Shown here in pieces: positions 35,691-46,900 of a stretch of DNA of 64,000 nt. Positions within the stretch are counted from its first letter, which is position 1, and every line of letters begins with the position of its first letter. The notes beneath the pieces were generated by a model, which had not been told where the DNA came from, searched no databases, and saw only the letters and a list, made by a program, of their open reading frames with translations. Made by a program: the position numbers and the translations under genes. Source of the stretch: Epiperipatus broadwayi (lineage: Eukaryota; Onychophora; Udeonychophora; Euonychophora; Peripatidae); assembly GCA_028023455.1 (NCBI GenBank), contig JAQFVV010012400.1:15861490-15925489 (forward strand), given 5' to 3'.

Positions 35691-36178
35691 AATGTATTTG
35701 GAATATTTAAATAAAGTTAAATTTTTCTAAAGACATTCAATACACATATTAGTTGATGAAAATAGTCCAATATAAAAATACAAGGATGTATACTAGCTCC
35801 AATATTTTTTGAAACATGGTTTATACACTGCTTCAGGAATCTTGGTATCAAAATGAAATATAGGTTTGGTAAAGCATTTTTTATTTTAAAATGGTTAAAA
35901 GCAAAAAAAAAAAAATCAAACAACTTCTTAGATTCAGGATTTACAGGATGCTGGTGCTTGTGTTATCTCTGCCAGTTCAAAAGATAATCTTTATCAAGCA
36001 GTAATAGTTTTCCCCCAATAATGACTCAACTCTACTTCAGTTTAATGCAATGCATTTAATAATATTTAACTATTTAATACATTAACTGACAATAAATATT
36101 AAAGTAACTTTGCATTTTATATATATACAATTAAACCCGTAGGCATATAAAATAATAATAAAGATCGTTCCAACTTAT

Positions 36179-36405
36179 TTATTCCCTAGCTTGCTTTCTC
36201 ATGTCCAGAGGCAAGCTCTCTGCTCTAGAATTTGTGTCCATTTTCCAGTGGAGCTCTTCAATAATCCTCCTCATCTTTCTGCTCCAATTTGTATGAAATT
36301 CTTCCATGTATTTCCGCTCATCAGATAAGATAGTTATTTCTCTTAGTGCACACATGTTGGATTCCAGAATATTATACTCTTTATTAACTTTAATTATATT
36401 ATGAA
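36179..36405 (-). CDS. Orphan coding-like exon, charged and coiled-coil-like
   Basis: On the minus strand the frame is open from about 36405 to TAA 36179-36181, with an ATG at 36355 giving 58 residues. It reads NKEYNILESNMCALREIT, DERKYMEEFHTNWSRKMRR, IIEELHWKMDTNSRAESLPL and ends DMRKQARE. It is rich in Glu, Lys and Arg with spaced hydrophobics, suggesting a helix or coiled coil. Composition is much less AT-rich than both flanks, and no transposon motif is present. No family is recognised. It may be an exon of a nested gene on the SMUG1 strand or the tail of a decayed element. No clean acceptor was identified at its 5' side. Confidence 0.3.
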
Positions 36406-38312
36406 ACTCTACTTCTTATTACCAATGATAGTAATCTTTCCTTTAATTATTATAAGTACATTTTTATCTCATTATCACTAATTTTACTTTTTGCTATAAT
36501 TAGAATATAACCTTTTTCTAATCTTATAACTTTAATTATTTTTTAATTCCATATTTAAAAGATAAATCTTTTAATTCTACAATTATTTTTTATTTATTTA
36601 CTATTACCTTTATATGAATGTGTGTGTACCCACACACATACATATGTTTCAAAGATAAGTTGGATCAATAATGGTAGAAATAGTGAAAATTAAACAGAAT
36701 AGATGAATAAAGGAAATTTATAAAGGAAATTAGGAAAAGAGACTGCTGTTTTGGAGTACTGATATTCGTTAAAATTCTAAAAGGAATGAATTCAAGATAA
36801 CCAGTATTACATATATATCACACAAAAAAAAATCACATATTTACGTAGATGTAATAGTTATTTATGTTTCTATTAATTAGAACTCTTTAGCAATAAATAG
36901 CACATGCATTACTGGGCACTATTAAAATTTATTAAAGTAAAGCTGGTAAAACATTTATTCCAGAAGCCACCATTTTAATAATTACAATTCATGTTAAGTT
37001 TTTTAATAAATCCAAGTTTAGATATTTTATTTTATTTCATTTAATATTTATTTGATAATTTGTCAGGACATTCATGGTGGAGAGATGCAAGCTACCCTGA
37101 AAATCATGAAGTAGAGAAATATATTAATAAAAAACTATTTAAAAGAAGGAATTAAAGGAATAGAGCTGTTATGACAATTTTAAAAATACAGTAAGAGAAG
37201 AAGGAATGTGAATAAAATTGATGATAATTGCAAGAAAGTAATTGTGAGGTTCAAATACCAAACAGAAATGATTAATTTTAAAAACAAATGCTAAAAATGG
37301 TCACAAGTAAACAATAATATCTAAATAATTAATAAATTATGAATGCCAATCAGTCATTACAATGGAACTAAAATTGAATGATAATGAGGGTAGTCATAAG
37401 CAGTAGATGATTAAAAAAGTTAAGAATATGGAGATAAGTATATGAAAGAAATTGAAAATTGAATAAACAATTTTATTTGTAAAAATAGTATTAAAAAAAA
37501 AAGTAAGTTATACAATATAAATTAGATGTGAAAACAAACAAATTAAATATAAAAAAAAGTTGGTTACTAAAATACACTAAATATAATGTAAACAATTTGA
37601 ACATGGATTATTCAAAATGCTCCCAAAATTACGATTGTAATCAGAAAGTTATAGAAAATGCTTTCAGCTTTGTACAATTTAGTAGATGAATTTTGTTTTG
37701 TGCTGCTTTTTATATACATTTGTTTATCTGTCTTTAAATTTAATTTTGTTTCATTATTCTGGCTTAAGGATTGTTTGGTTTGAATATGATTAATTGCATT
37801 CAACATTTTTCAGATAATTTTAATCAGATTAATTTGAATTTCATTCAGTAAACTCTTCTTTTAACTCTTCAAGTTTTGAAGCAATGATATAATAATTTCA
37901 TTATTTTTACTATATTCTATTGAACTGATTTTCAAACAAGTTATTATGAAAAAGTGAAACTGCTAAATATACATTACAGGATTCAAAATACAAGATAAGA
38001 AAGATATTATTGTTAATGTTAAGTACGTGTGTATATTTATATATACACATAAATAAAAGTAATACTTATTAAAATGTATATTATAAGTATAAAAGTAAAG
38101 GTATGTATGTGTATATACGCTGAAGGCATACACATTAATTATAAAGTACCATAGATTAATTAAATAGTATTAATTAAAAGAAGTAAATACGATACTAAAG
38201 ATTAGCTATACTGAAGCTAAGTAAAGAATGTTAGTTCCTGATCAGTTTCGAAGATAGTGAAAATTGATGGCTAAAAATATACAAATGGATTATAAATTAC
38301 TTTGTCTGATCA
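36406..38312. other. AT-rich intronic DNA, no gene seen
   Basis: Low-complexity sequence with TG/CA and TA microsatellite patches near 36620-36645 and 38030-38050. The ORF at 37612-37806 is Asn/Lys-rich low complexity. Confidence 0.55.
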
Positions 38313-38572
38313 CAAGAATTGGATATGGGAACTCGAGATATGTATCACCACATGGGATGGCCAATCAAACGGGACATTCTACAACACCAAGGAGTGTGGG
38401 TAGAAGAACAGGGTTGGACACTTGTTAGGTGAAGCTCTCCAAGAATTGGATATGGCAACTCGAGATACGTATCACCATGTGGGCAGCTGATGGCCAATCA
38501 AATGGGACATTTTACAACATTGAAGAGTGCAGGTAGAAGAACAAGAGTTGGACACTTGTTAAGTGAAGCTCT
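38313..38572 (+). repeat. Tandem duplication, 127-bp period
   Basis: CAAGAATTGGATATGG(G/C)AACTC starts at 38313 and 38440, and each unit ends TGGACACTTGTTA(G)GTGAAGCTCT. The second copy has a short insertion (CAGCTGA). The ORF at 38490-38720 begins inside the second unit and runs into unique sequence (PMDCSSHPSFTYSLMEKF). It is protein-like but not recognised. Confidence 0.8.
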
Positions 38573-38748
38573 AGGTATGCAGATGTGCAATCCAATGGAT
38601 TGCTCCAGTCATCCCTCCTTCACCTATAGCCTCATGGAAAAGTTTACCTCCGAACATACCAAAGTAAACTTAGGGACTCATAACAGGCTGTATAAATCTT
38701 CAGTCTTTGGACCCATATAATTGTGTATATAGTGTATATATATATGTA

Positions 38749-39566
38749 AAACAATATTTTTGGGTATGAATCGTGTATTATTTTGCATTACAATCCGATA
38801 TTTCGACGGACTAGCAACCGCCATCATCAAGGTTAACTTTTGAAAGAACAATAGTTAGATCTCAAAGAATAATGTGACTCAGTGCAAGAAGAGAAGAGAA
38901 ATCAGTAGAAGACTATCTTGTTTTAATATAAAGACTACTTTTTCTACTGGCAAAAAAATTGGTGATTTTTTATATAAACCTAAAGACAGAATATTTTTGG
39001 AACACCAAGGAGTTTATGAAATTCCATGTTTGCAGTGCTCGAGAAGCTATGTGGGTCATTCTAATAGATGAATAAATGTCAGAAATAAGAAACATAGAAA
39101 TGCTTTTAATCAAAAAATTAGCACATCAGTTTTTACTTCCATTTTTTAGAAATTGGTCACAAACCTGATTTTGATAATACACAAATACTTTCTAATTTGG
39201 AAAGATATGACTTAAGAACCATGAGAGAGTCAATTGAAATATTAAAGAGACCTACTGGTTTAAACAAGGCTGACAAAGCACAACGTATTCCAGCTATGTG
39301 GAAACCTATCATTTTATCTAATATTAACTTGAAATTAATAGGTGAAAAAACTGAGTAAAATAAACATTTTGATAAGCCTCATATTGTGAATGCTGAACTA
39401 CTTCAAGTTGAATCTCACTTCTCTTCTCGCACTGAGTCACGTTATTCTTTGAGATCTAACGATTGTTCCTTCAAAAATTAACTTTGATAATGGCGGTTGC
39501 TAGTCCGTCAAAATATCGGATTGTAATGCAAAATAATACACGGTTCGTACCCAAAAATATTGTTTT
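38749..39566 (+). mobile_element. Penelope-like GIY-YIG fragment between inverted repeats
   Basis: About 140-bp inverted repeats (38749-38890 and 39425-39566, both containing GGCGGTTGCTAGTCCGTC or its complement) flank a 3' Penelope fragment. The coding remnant, about 38874-39358, reads FSTGKKIGDFLYKPKD, then VYEIPCLQCSRSYVGHSNR (the GIY-YIG core), then after frameshifts RPTGLNKADKAQRIPAMWKP and stops. It differs clearly in sequence from the 32-35 kb pair, so it represents a second Penelope lineage. The arms hold a hammerhead-like core: TTGATGA, GGCGG pairing with CCGTC, then GAAA (left arm, minus strand, about 38791-38834). Confidence 0.7.
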
Positions 39567-40569
39567 ATCTACATCATATAACCGTGAAAACATTAAATAT
39601 AATATATATATAAAGTGTGTAAATTGGAATAGTATGAAAATTACTAATCAGTTATAATCCTCAAGTCTAACCTTCTGTTAATTAAAACTTGATTATTTCT
39701 AACTACCATCCATGTCCATTCCATATTATTTGTATATGCAATCCAGAGTGCAAAAGTTTACCTCTGGACACAGCAGTTAATAAAACAGACTTCTTTCTCA
39801 TTGATAAGAGAGACTTCATTCTGAAATGCACTCTTATCAAAATCTTTTTTTTTTAATATGACCTGTGTAATGGAGATTTTTCTTCCATTGTAGAGTTCTC
39901 ATTAGAATACTGCCAAATTAAAAAAAAAATTCCTCTGTAAATAATAATCAGAGTAGTTATTGATATTACTTATGGGAGGAAATTATCTATAGTTAGAAAA
40001 AAAATAAAATATTAATTTTAAAAAAAGAAAAATTATTATGGTATTTTTTAAATGATTTTATTTAACTTCTCCCTTATGTTTATTTGTTTGAGGCAAATCT
40101 TGTAACAGATTGAAAGGATTTACTTCAAATTTAGTTCATGTGTTCAGGGTTGATAACAATGCGATATTTCAGGAGTTGTCCAATCTAATAGTGCTAATGG
40201 ATTGCATTTCAAACTGCATTCAAATCAGATCAATAATTTTTGAGTCACGCCCAAACAAATAAATAAGCACACAATAGATGCCATTGATGTTAATTTAAAT
40301 AACATTCTTGTTTGGTTTGTGCTCTTTAAATTGAAGAAATTTTATTTCCTAATATAAGACTTTTAATCACATTACAAAAACAAGAAACTGTTTTCTAATA
40401 CTCATGGAAAAGGAATGAAAAAAAAATTTTTTTGAATACAACAACATATTTTAGATCCTCATTTTTTAAATTTGAATATGAATGAATAACTTTTTTTCCC
40501 TGTTTATGATAAACGATTTTGAAAAATTGAAATGATATAAGGATACTTCTTAACAAAAAGTCCAACTGT
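39567..40569. other. AT-rich intronic DNA, no gene seen
   Basis: No open exon-like frame and no recognisable element. Confidence 0.5.
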
Positions 40570-40925
40570 TAAAATAATCAAATACTAAAAAATAATATAA
40601 ATAAAAATATTTAAAAAAAAAAAATACTTTTATTTAATTTGATGACTAATACATTAAAAAGCAAAAAAATACTTTTTTTTTAAATTGAAGCACAGCTTTG
40701 GTTACTTTAAATAAGTTAGTTTGAACAAACTTTTTTTAAAAAATTTGATTGTGTTAATTAATTTATGGATGCTCCATGATTTTATTTAAAGTCACAGCTA
40801 ACAAACAAAACTGTGGTTCAATAAAAAAATATTTTTTTGCTTTTTGGTGCATTAGTCACCAAATTAAGTAAAAGCATTTTTTTAAATATTTATATTATTA
40901 TTATTTCATTTTACTTAATGCAATC
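40570..40925. repeat. Imperfect foldback repeat
   Basis: About 40570-40700 and 40805-40925 are inverted copies (TTTGATGACTAATACATTAA against TTGGTGCATTAGTCACCAAA; GAAGCACAGCTTTG against CAAAACTGTGGTTC) around a loop of about 105 bp. No coding content. Probably a decayed miniature foldback transposon. Confidence 0.6.
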
Positions 40926-41159
40926 CCTTCTCATTCAGTTTTTTTTCTGTTCTCCTTGAATGTACTGTGCTAAATTTTAAATAATACTTTTTTATAAGTT
41001 GATATATTGAAAATTTAAAATAGATTGCAAAAGTATATAATAAAATTTGGTTATAAAAAGAGTAAATAAATCTATGAAGTGGAAAATTTAAAATATATCA
41101 ATATAGCCCAGAAAAAATTATGATCTAAAGTTATAAAGTATTTTGATATCATCCTGCAG

Positions 41160-41822
41160 TGGATTGATAATGGTTGATAATGATGATGAAGTAATAATAG
41201 ATGCCAGATGATAATATTTATTAAATCTCTATCCTGGGTTGTCCTATCCAATATACCCAGACTAGTTGCAAGGTTATAGCTGGCATCTATTATTACTTGC
41301 TAAAGCTTACAGTAGGTATAGATATGGTAAAAATTATATGCTGCCATAACAGCAATATATGTAAGCTAATGTCATATAATGGAATAATGTGATATTTCAT
41401 TAATTTAGAAATATTTTTCATGTAAAAACATAAAAATTACATGTACCCGAATTTCTTAATCATCAAAAAAAAAAAAAAAATTAAACAATCTAAATTCAAA
41501 TCAAAGATAAAATAAAATCATACATTCTTATGAAATTGATTATTAAATTTTTTTATTTACAAGAATCTTCCTCCCCTAATAAATTTTGTAAGTGCAAAAA
41601 AAAATAATCTGAAGTAATAATATTATGTGTAGGTGAGAAGGCAGCTATTATAATAATACTCTTTCCGTCTAGTTTCTACATTCTTTGATTAAAACAGGCA
41701 AAACTCTCTATACGTATTGCCACTCAGTGGAAGACAGAGTAATCAATGGATGCTATAAGGCTTGTGCATAAAATCCCCATCCAGTGCTACTCATCCAATA
41801 TCCCCAGATTAGTAGTTAACAT
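41160..41822. repeat. Family A scraps with an 18-bp inverted repeat
   Basis: 41215-41285 (CCAATATACCCAGACTAGT) and 41690-41822 (AGAGTAATCAATGGATGCTA, CTTGTGCATAAAATCCCCAT) are pieces of dispersed family A. AGTAATAATAGATGCCAG near 41193 and its exact complement near 41279 bracket the first scrap. Confidence 0.6.
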
Positions 41823-41911
41823 CTAAAATTAAGTAAAACATATAAATTTAATAAAACATAAAAGTTTTATGTTAACATAGGTAGCATATGTGTAACTACC
41901 ATAAAAAAATC

Positions 41912-42341
41912 CTGGTGTGAAACTTTAAAAATTTTTAAAGGGTCCAAGGAAGATTCAACAAATTTTTTCTTCTAAATAATTCATCCATAGCCAACTCAGA
42001 TAGATATCCAATTACAACATTGCAGAGGATATCTAACTATTCTTAGCGAATGAAATAAGATGGAAAAAACAAATCTGAATAGTTGGTAAATACTATTTTT
42101 TCTTCATTGCTTTTCTGTAGAAGGAATCCAGGTGTGAAACTTTAAAAATTTTTAAAGGGTCCAAGGAAGATTCAACAAATTTTTTCTTCTAAATAATTCA
42201 TCGATAGCCAACTCAGATAGATATCCAATTACAACATTGCAGAGGATATCTAACTATTCTTAGCGAATGAAATAAGATGGAAAAAACAAATCTGAATAGT
42301 TGGTAAATACTATTTTTTCTTCATTGCTTTTCTGTAGAAGG
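41912..42341. repeat. Recent tandem duplication, 217-bp period
   Basis: Two nearly identical units: CTGGTGTGAAACTTTAAAAA from about 41912 and the same from about 42129. Each ends TTCATTGCTTTTCTGTAGAA. Only about one internal difference is visible (CATCCATAGCC against CATCGATAGCC), so the duplication is very recent or is an assembly artefact. Confidence 0.9.
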
Positions 42342-42779
42342 TAGTTCTTTGCTCTGCAACAATCTATGTAAAGATTAGTTAATATTTTGCATTTTTATCA
42401 GACCATTTTAACATAATATTTATTTTAAGACTTATTAAGTTATAATTTGCAGGATTTTCTTTGAATATTATAATGAAATTAAAAATAATTGGATAAAATA
42501 TGTTTGTCATATGGTACAATAAGGTAAAACTTGATTAAATAATTTCTCTATATATTGTTATTTTATATTATTAAATTATCATGTTTTACTATTAATTTAC
42601 ATTAGCATGTTAAATAATATTAAAATAAGTATTTGTAGAAGCATCCAAACTATTTATTGATAAAAGTTTGGCATATTTATTTATTTATTTATTTTAAAAT
42701 CAAATTTACTAATTTAACCTAACAGTAATTTTGTGATTTTTAAAAAAAATTTAAGGAAATAAATGCTCAGATTTTTTTT

Positions 42780-43260
42780 AAATTGATTTTTAGGTGCGAA
42801 TTGACTAAACTAAAACTATAATACTTTGGATTGAGAGGTAAAAAAATAAGTCAATTAAAAAAGAATGATCTAATTTTAATCTTTTACAGAGATAAAAAAA
42901 AAAAAAAACAATCATTTGAATTAATAATCAAAATTAATAAAAAATTTGATCAGATTATTGTTTTAATACAGATGAAAACACAATGGATGAAATTAATCAC
43001 AGAATTAAAACTTAAATAATTGCTTTTCATAAAACACGATTAAAAAAACAATACTCCTATTGGCTTGAAAAGAAAGCTTTTATTAAATAAATTATGTTAG
43101 TATTTATTTATGGATCTGAAATTGATACTTCAGACTACACTGCAAAATATAGATATATTACAATCAATAAGCAGAGATCAAAAACGAAATGCAAGATGAC
43201 ATTATTGAAACGGAAATAGGCTCGGCATGTCAAAGAGATGACAACAGATAATTAAACTAA
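42780..43260 (+). mobile_element. LINE 3' fragment (RTE/Jockey-like)
   Basis: Across broken frames the plus strand follows the order found downstream of LINE reverse transcriptases: a segment matching the I-x-x-R-I/K-x-A stretch (42960-43010), then YGSEIDTSDYT-like sequence near 43105-43140 where intact elements have YGSETWT, then RDQKRNAR and a CHVK-MTTDN-like end near 43220 where intact elements have GH-ARM-DNRWT. The minus-strand ORF 43270-43656 adjoins it and is not recognised. Confidence 0.4.
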
Positions 43261-44176
43261 TGTCTTAAATTAAATCACAAAACATTGAAAAACAAAAAGA
43301 CTACATTTAGGATATAAAAAAGAAATAAGAAAGTTGTCCAGCATGATGTGGAAAAGAGAAGTTATAAGTTGGAGAAATTGTATTAAGAAATCTTCATCCT
43401 GCAGTGAATTGTTAATTGTCCAATCAATAACCATGATGCTTTTAGGAGTTTTGTAATTAAGGCTGAATAATAAATTCAATGTTGTATAACTATAATGGTA
43501 CATTAATCTGTGAGAGACTTCAAACTGGTTTGTCACTTGTAATGATTCAGAAGAATAAATTCCTGAAGATATGACATGAAGTAGTTTTGTCCATGAGTAG
43601 AATGAAAAAGATATCCTGCTCAGTGTTATTCTTAACATGATTTTGCGGTTCATCAAAGATATCCATTAATAGTATCTATTCAAAATTATTTTTAATATAG
43701 TCATGAGAATCAGTGAACTAATTCATTAATAATTTTTAATTCCATCTTAAGCTAAACAAATGCAAGGCATTTACAAATATCTATAACTAAGTTATATTCA
43801 CATAATAATTATCTATTCAATATATTGGTAATAGTATTACTTAATATAACTGTCTTTTTAAATATTGTTGTTATTATATAATCATTAATATTCTTTCTGT
43901 CATAGGTCGGGATTATGATAATGTGATTGCATGTTTGTGAATCACATTTCTATTCTCTAGTTAACTAGATAGATAGCACTTCTGATTTCAGTTTATTTTT
44001 TTGTTTCTAATTTTTTATTCTTTATCTTTCTCTCTGATCTTGTTTTTTCTTCTAGAATTAGAATTACTTTGCTCAATTAAGAATGGCTGTTATGATGATA
44101 ATGTTTGAAATCTGTTAAATCTAAAATAAAAGCAAAAAACATAAGTCTTGCATGTAACATACTATTAAAGACTTAC

Positions 44177-44296
44177 TTCACTTCGAGTACATTCCAAACC
44201 CTGGATAGGTCGGCTGGGATGTTCATTAACTGGTTTACGCACTTTTCCTTGAATCTTTAACCAATCTCGCACAAAGTTTCCCTCTCCAAATGGTAC
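44177..44296 (-). CDS. SMUG1: SMUG1 internal exon (40 codons)
   Basis: It opens at 44296 after TTTGCAG and ends at 44177 before GTAAGT, exactly 120 bases, phase 0 at both ends. It reads [30 protein letters not shown] and [10 protein letters not shown]. It matches the SMUG1 segment that follows the GMNPGPFGM active-site motif, and the Phe of VPFGE corresponds to Phe98 of human SMUG1, which stacks on the uracil. It joins directly to VSGARFW in the exon at 14030. The preceding exons, which should carry the catalytic Asn, were not found up to 64000, so the next intron is probably more than 19 kb. Confidence 0.93.
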
Positions 44297-44639
44297 CTGC
44301 AAATACAAAGAAAAATTACTTTTAATATATATGAATATTATGTATACTTATAAATATGTATTAATATGTCAAAACAGTTTAATTTTAAATACAAAGAAGA
44401 ATACTGCAAAATTAGGGGTTACTTTAATTGAAGCTATATTATCTTTAATATTTTATTTGTTAATTGTTTTTGTTTCGAATTAATTTTATATAGTGGATAC
44501 TTAATTCAAACTATTGATAAAATTTATGGATAGTGGATAAAAGTTTCTACCTTCAAATGAGGATTAAATAGGAAATATCACTAACCAGAGTGACTAAGTA
44601 TATTTCCTACCATCTTGCACACCAAAAACTAAGAAATGC

Positions 44640-45749
44640 TTTCACGACAGTAATCTTTTAACTCCTTTTCGGTGCTTATCTCATTTTTTTCTAATTTGAA
44701 TTGCAAACAATGATTTGTTTACTTTTTGAATTAATTGATCTTCAACATCAGTCATTAACTCACTACATCTGCATTGAATAGTATCATTAGAAAGCAGTAA
44801 AGTTTCCATTTTGTCTGCAGCAACTACACTTAGGATTTTAAAACACGTCTATTACACATGGTTTAATTAAATTTTTGGCATTAGAATACTGCCTTTTGCA
44901 TATAATAATTCTTAAAGCAACTAAATATGATGCTTTTATAAAAGACTTATTGACAAAGAGACATTTTTTAAAAGATAATTTTTTTTTAATTCTGCACTTT
45001 CATATTCAAAACTAATTTTATAAATTTGAATGTATAAAATTTCTCTGCAAATAACACATTGAGCTCTGGGTAAATTTGCTTCAGACTCGGGCCAAGAAAT
45101 GAAACCAAATTTTGAATAATCAGAATTAAAGTGACAAACAACAGTATATGTGTTTTACCTGAGGCAAATCATTTTGTGGATAAATAATATTTTCATTAGC
45201 ATTCAAAGTACTTACACTTAGTTTTTGAAAAAAATCTGCAATAGTTTTTGATGTTTTCTTGTTATTATTCATTTTAAATGACTAAAATTTATCAAAAAAT
45301 TAAAGATCAAATACTTAATATACTTTAATTTATAGCACATACCTATTACATCATCATTCCTGTCATTCTGCGCCAGTGCAATTTTGATCGGCTGGCTATA
45401 GCAAACTACCTGACAAGTGTTAGGTTATTTTTGTACATAGCCACTCTGTGCATATGTGCAAAATTGTTAATGGAGCAGTATCTTTGCTGTGAAATGATTG
45501 ATACTTATAAACTTTTTTGTATTTCTTGTAATATTTTGTCTTTTAGTTTATTTTCTGTGAATTCTATGAATAAAACAACTAACTAATTAACAAAATAAAA
45601 TCATAGAATTGAATTAAAGATAAATTTAATAAAATTAGTCACAATTTAAAAAATTGTAAAAAAAAAAAACCGTAATAAATATGAATAAAATTATAAGCTT
45701 TTTGCGGACCAATAAAATTTTTCTGCAGACTACCGATTTAGAAATACTG
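44640..45749 (-). mobile_element. hAT transposon relic (ZBED/FAM200-like), 5' part
   Basis: The minus strand starts at 45749 with CAGTATTTCTAAATCGGTAG and a subterminal GGTCCGC, as hAT elements of the ZBED type do. ATG 45272 opens NNNKKTSKTIADFFQKLS. After a frameshift near 45145 comes NSDYSKFGFISWPESE, PRAQCVICREILY, a degenerate BED zinc-finger region with a C-x-x-C pair. Further on (44809-44681) is LLLSNDTIQCRCSEL, MTDVEDQLIQKVNKS, the linker before the transposase catalytic core. The core and the 3' terminal repeat are missing. It sits just upstream of a SMUG1 exon and could be mistaken for its first exon. Confidence 0.7.
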
Positions 45750-45779
45750 TTCTACATTATATTTTAGTCAGGAGTCAGA

Positions 45780-46900
45780 AGGAAAGAGAATGTAATATTT
45801 ATACGAGTCCTTGTAACTACAGAATATTGGAGGATTATACAAGAGTATACTCCAAAATTAAATTGACAGTTTGCATTAAAAGATAGATCCTATTTCAAAC
45901 ATATTGATGAACAATTTTATGTCTATTCTTTAGAAGCAATTGCTATTTGTGCAGTTATTAAATACTAAAATTTCTAATTTAGATTTGTTATGTTACTAAG
46001 GTATGGAGTTCTCTTAAGGAGTATACTGATGAGACAATATTCTTGAATTTATTAAAATGATAATCTGGACTAATTCTCTGAGCAATAGCTATATTAATGG
46101 TGATTTGATTTTTAAAATGTGGCATTCTTTTCCTGTCAAAATGAACTTAGGGAAGTATAAGCAACATAAATTTTTAAAAGTAAAAATTCAACAACTAATA
46201 ATACTTAAGAAGGAATGGAGGATTAGAATTGCAAAAACATACAATCTTTTGTAAATCCTGGATCAATTTAAATCTTTTTTGACATGTGAAAGTAATATCC
46301 TGACAATAGTGATATTTTGAATGTATAGAAAGACTATTGGATCACTTTTTGAATAAGAACATGAAAAATGAGATGACTGCTTTTATTGATATATATATAT
46401 CCTATGGACTTATTGAGAAATACTCAGCCTAAAGTTAAAACAGATGTTTGTAATTTCAAAAATAAAATAGCAGTAGGTCTTGATGGGAATTTGTACAAAT
46501 CTACTTAATATGTTAGCTTTAAAATCATTGGAATTTTTTGAATTTGTGGAAATTGTGACAGATCTCAAAGATGCTTTTCGTGTTTAATTTTAAAAAAAGG
46601 ATAAGTAAGGTTTATCCACTACAAGGAAAAGTAATGCAAGGATTTTATTAATTAAGTTGCTCCCAGTCATAGATAAATAGATGTTAGAGATTCAATGTTG
46701 TTTTAAAGAATGAAGAAGTGCTACATATGGGTTTTTACTGTGATGCATAAGAAAAAACAAAGACTTGATTTATATAGTTTTTATTGACTTCATTAAAATC
46801 TGTGATAGTTTATGGCACTATTTGAAATTAACTGGATGCCACTCAAAAGCATATTAAATAATTAAGCAACAATACCAAGTAGTAGTAATACTTGATCATC
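45780..46900 (+). mobile_element. LINE reverse-transcriptase relic
   Basis: Broken frames on the plus strand keep the order of a LINE RT: VGLDGNLYKS near 46475, a K-G-x-LSTTRKSN-like stretch near 46590-46630 (intact elements have NWRGI), KLLPVIDK near 46660, and the palm motif A as LIYIVFIDFIKICDSLWHYL near 46758-46815, where FIDF-K-x-x-D-S is diagnostic. Many stops. Motif C was not found, so the 3' half is lost. Confidence 0.55.

Larger units (their letters stand above)
31856..35790. mobile_element. Head-to-head inverted pair of Penelope-like retroelements
   Basis: About 3.9 kb organised as a palindrome centred near 33788. Outer ends match as inverted repeats (ATATTGGACTATTTCCATCA at the left, its decayed complement near 35750-35775). 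Moving inward on each side come a tail repeat, a hammerhead-like motif, a tRNA-like sequence, then the Penelope ORF read from the centre outward. The left copy extends further 5' than the right one, which starts at the DYNNKIQELL block, so the two are differently 5'-truncated. Inverted 5'-truncated partners are known for Penelope-like elements. Both ORFs are broken. Confidence 0.85.
14031..44176 (-). other. SMUG1 intron, 30.1 kb, phase 0
   Basis: The internal exon ends ...CTCGAAGTGAA|GTAAGT at 44177/44176 and the terminal exon opens at 14030 after ...TTTTTATAG. Joining them in phase 0 gives [14 protein letters not shown], which matches the SMUG1 family without gap. Everything between 14031 and 44176 is therefore intronic to SMUG1. 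It is filled mostly by tandem duplications, foldback elements and Penelope-like retroelements. Confidence 0.9.

Noticed and set aside
43270-43656. 128-aa minus-strand ORF, among the longest unassigned
   Set aside because: Phe/Ile/Leu-rich composition, no motif, and it abuts a plus-strand LINE tail.
45145-45272. Open frame from ATG 45272 with a PIP-box-like SKTIADFF, positioned like a SMUG1 first exon
   Set aside because: The following sequence is a BED-finger/hAT N terminus in a shifted frame and the segment ends in a hAT-type terminal repeat, so it belongs to a transposon.
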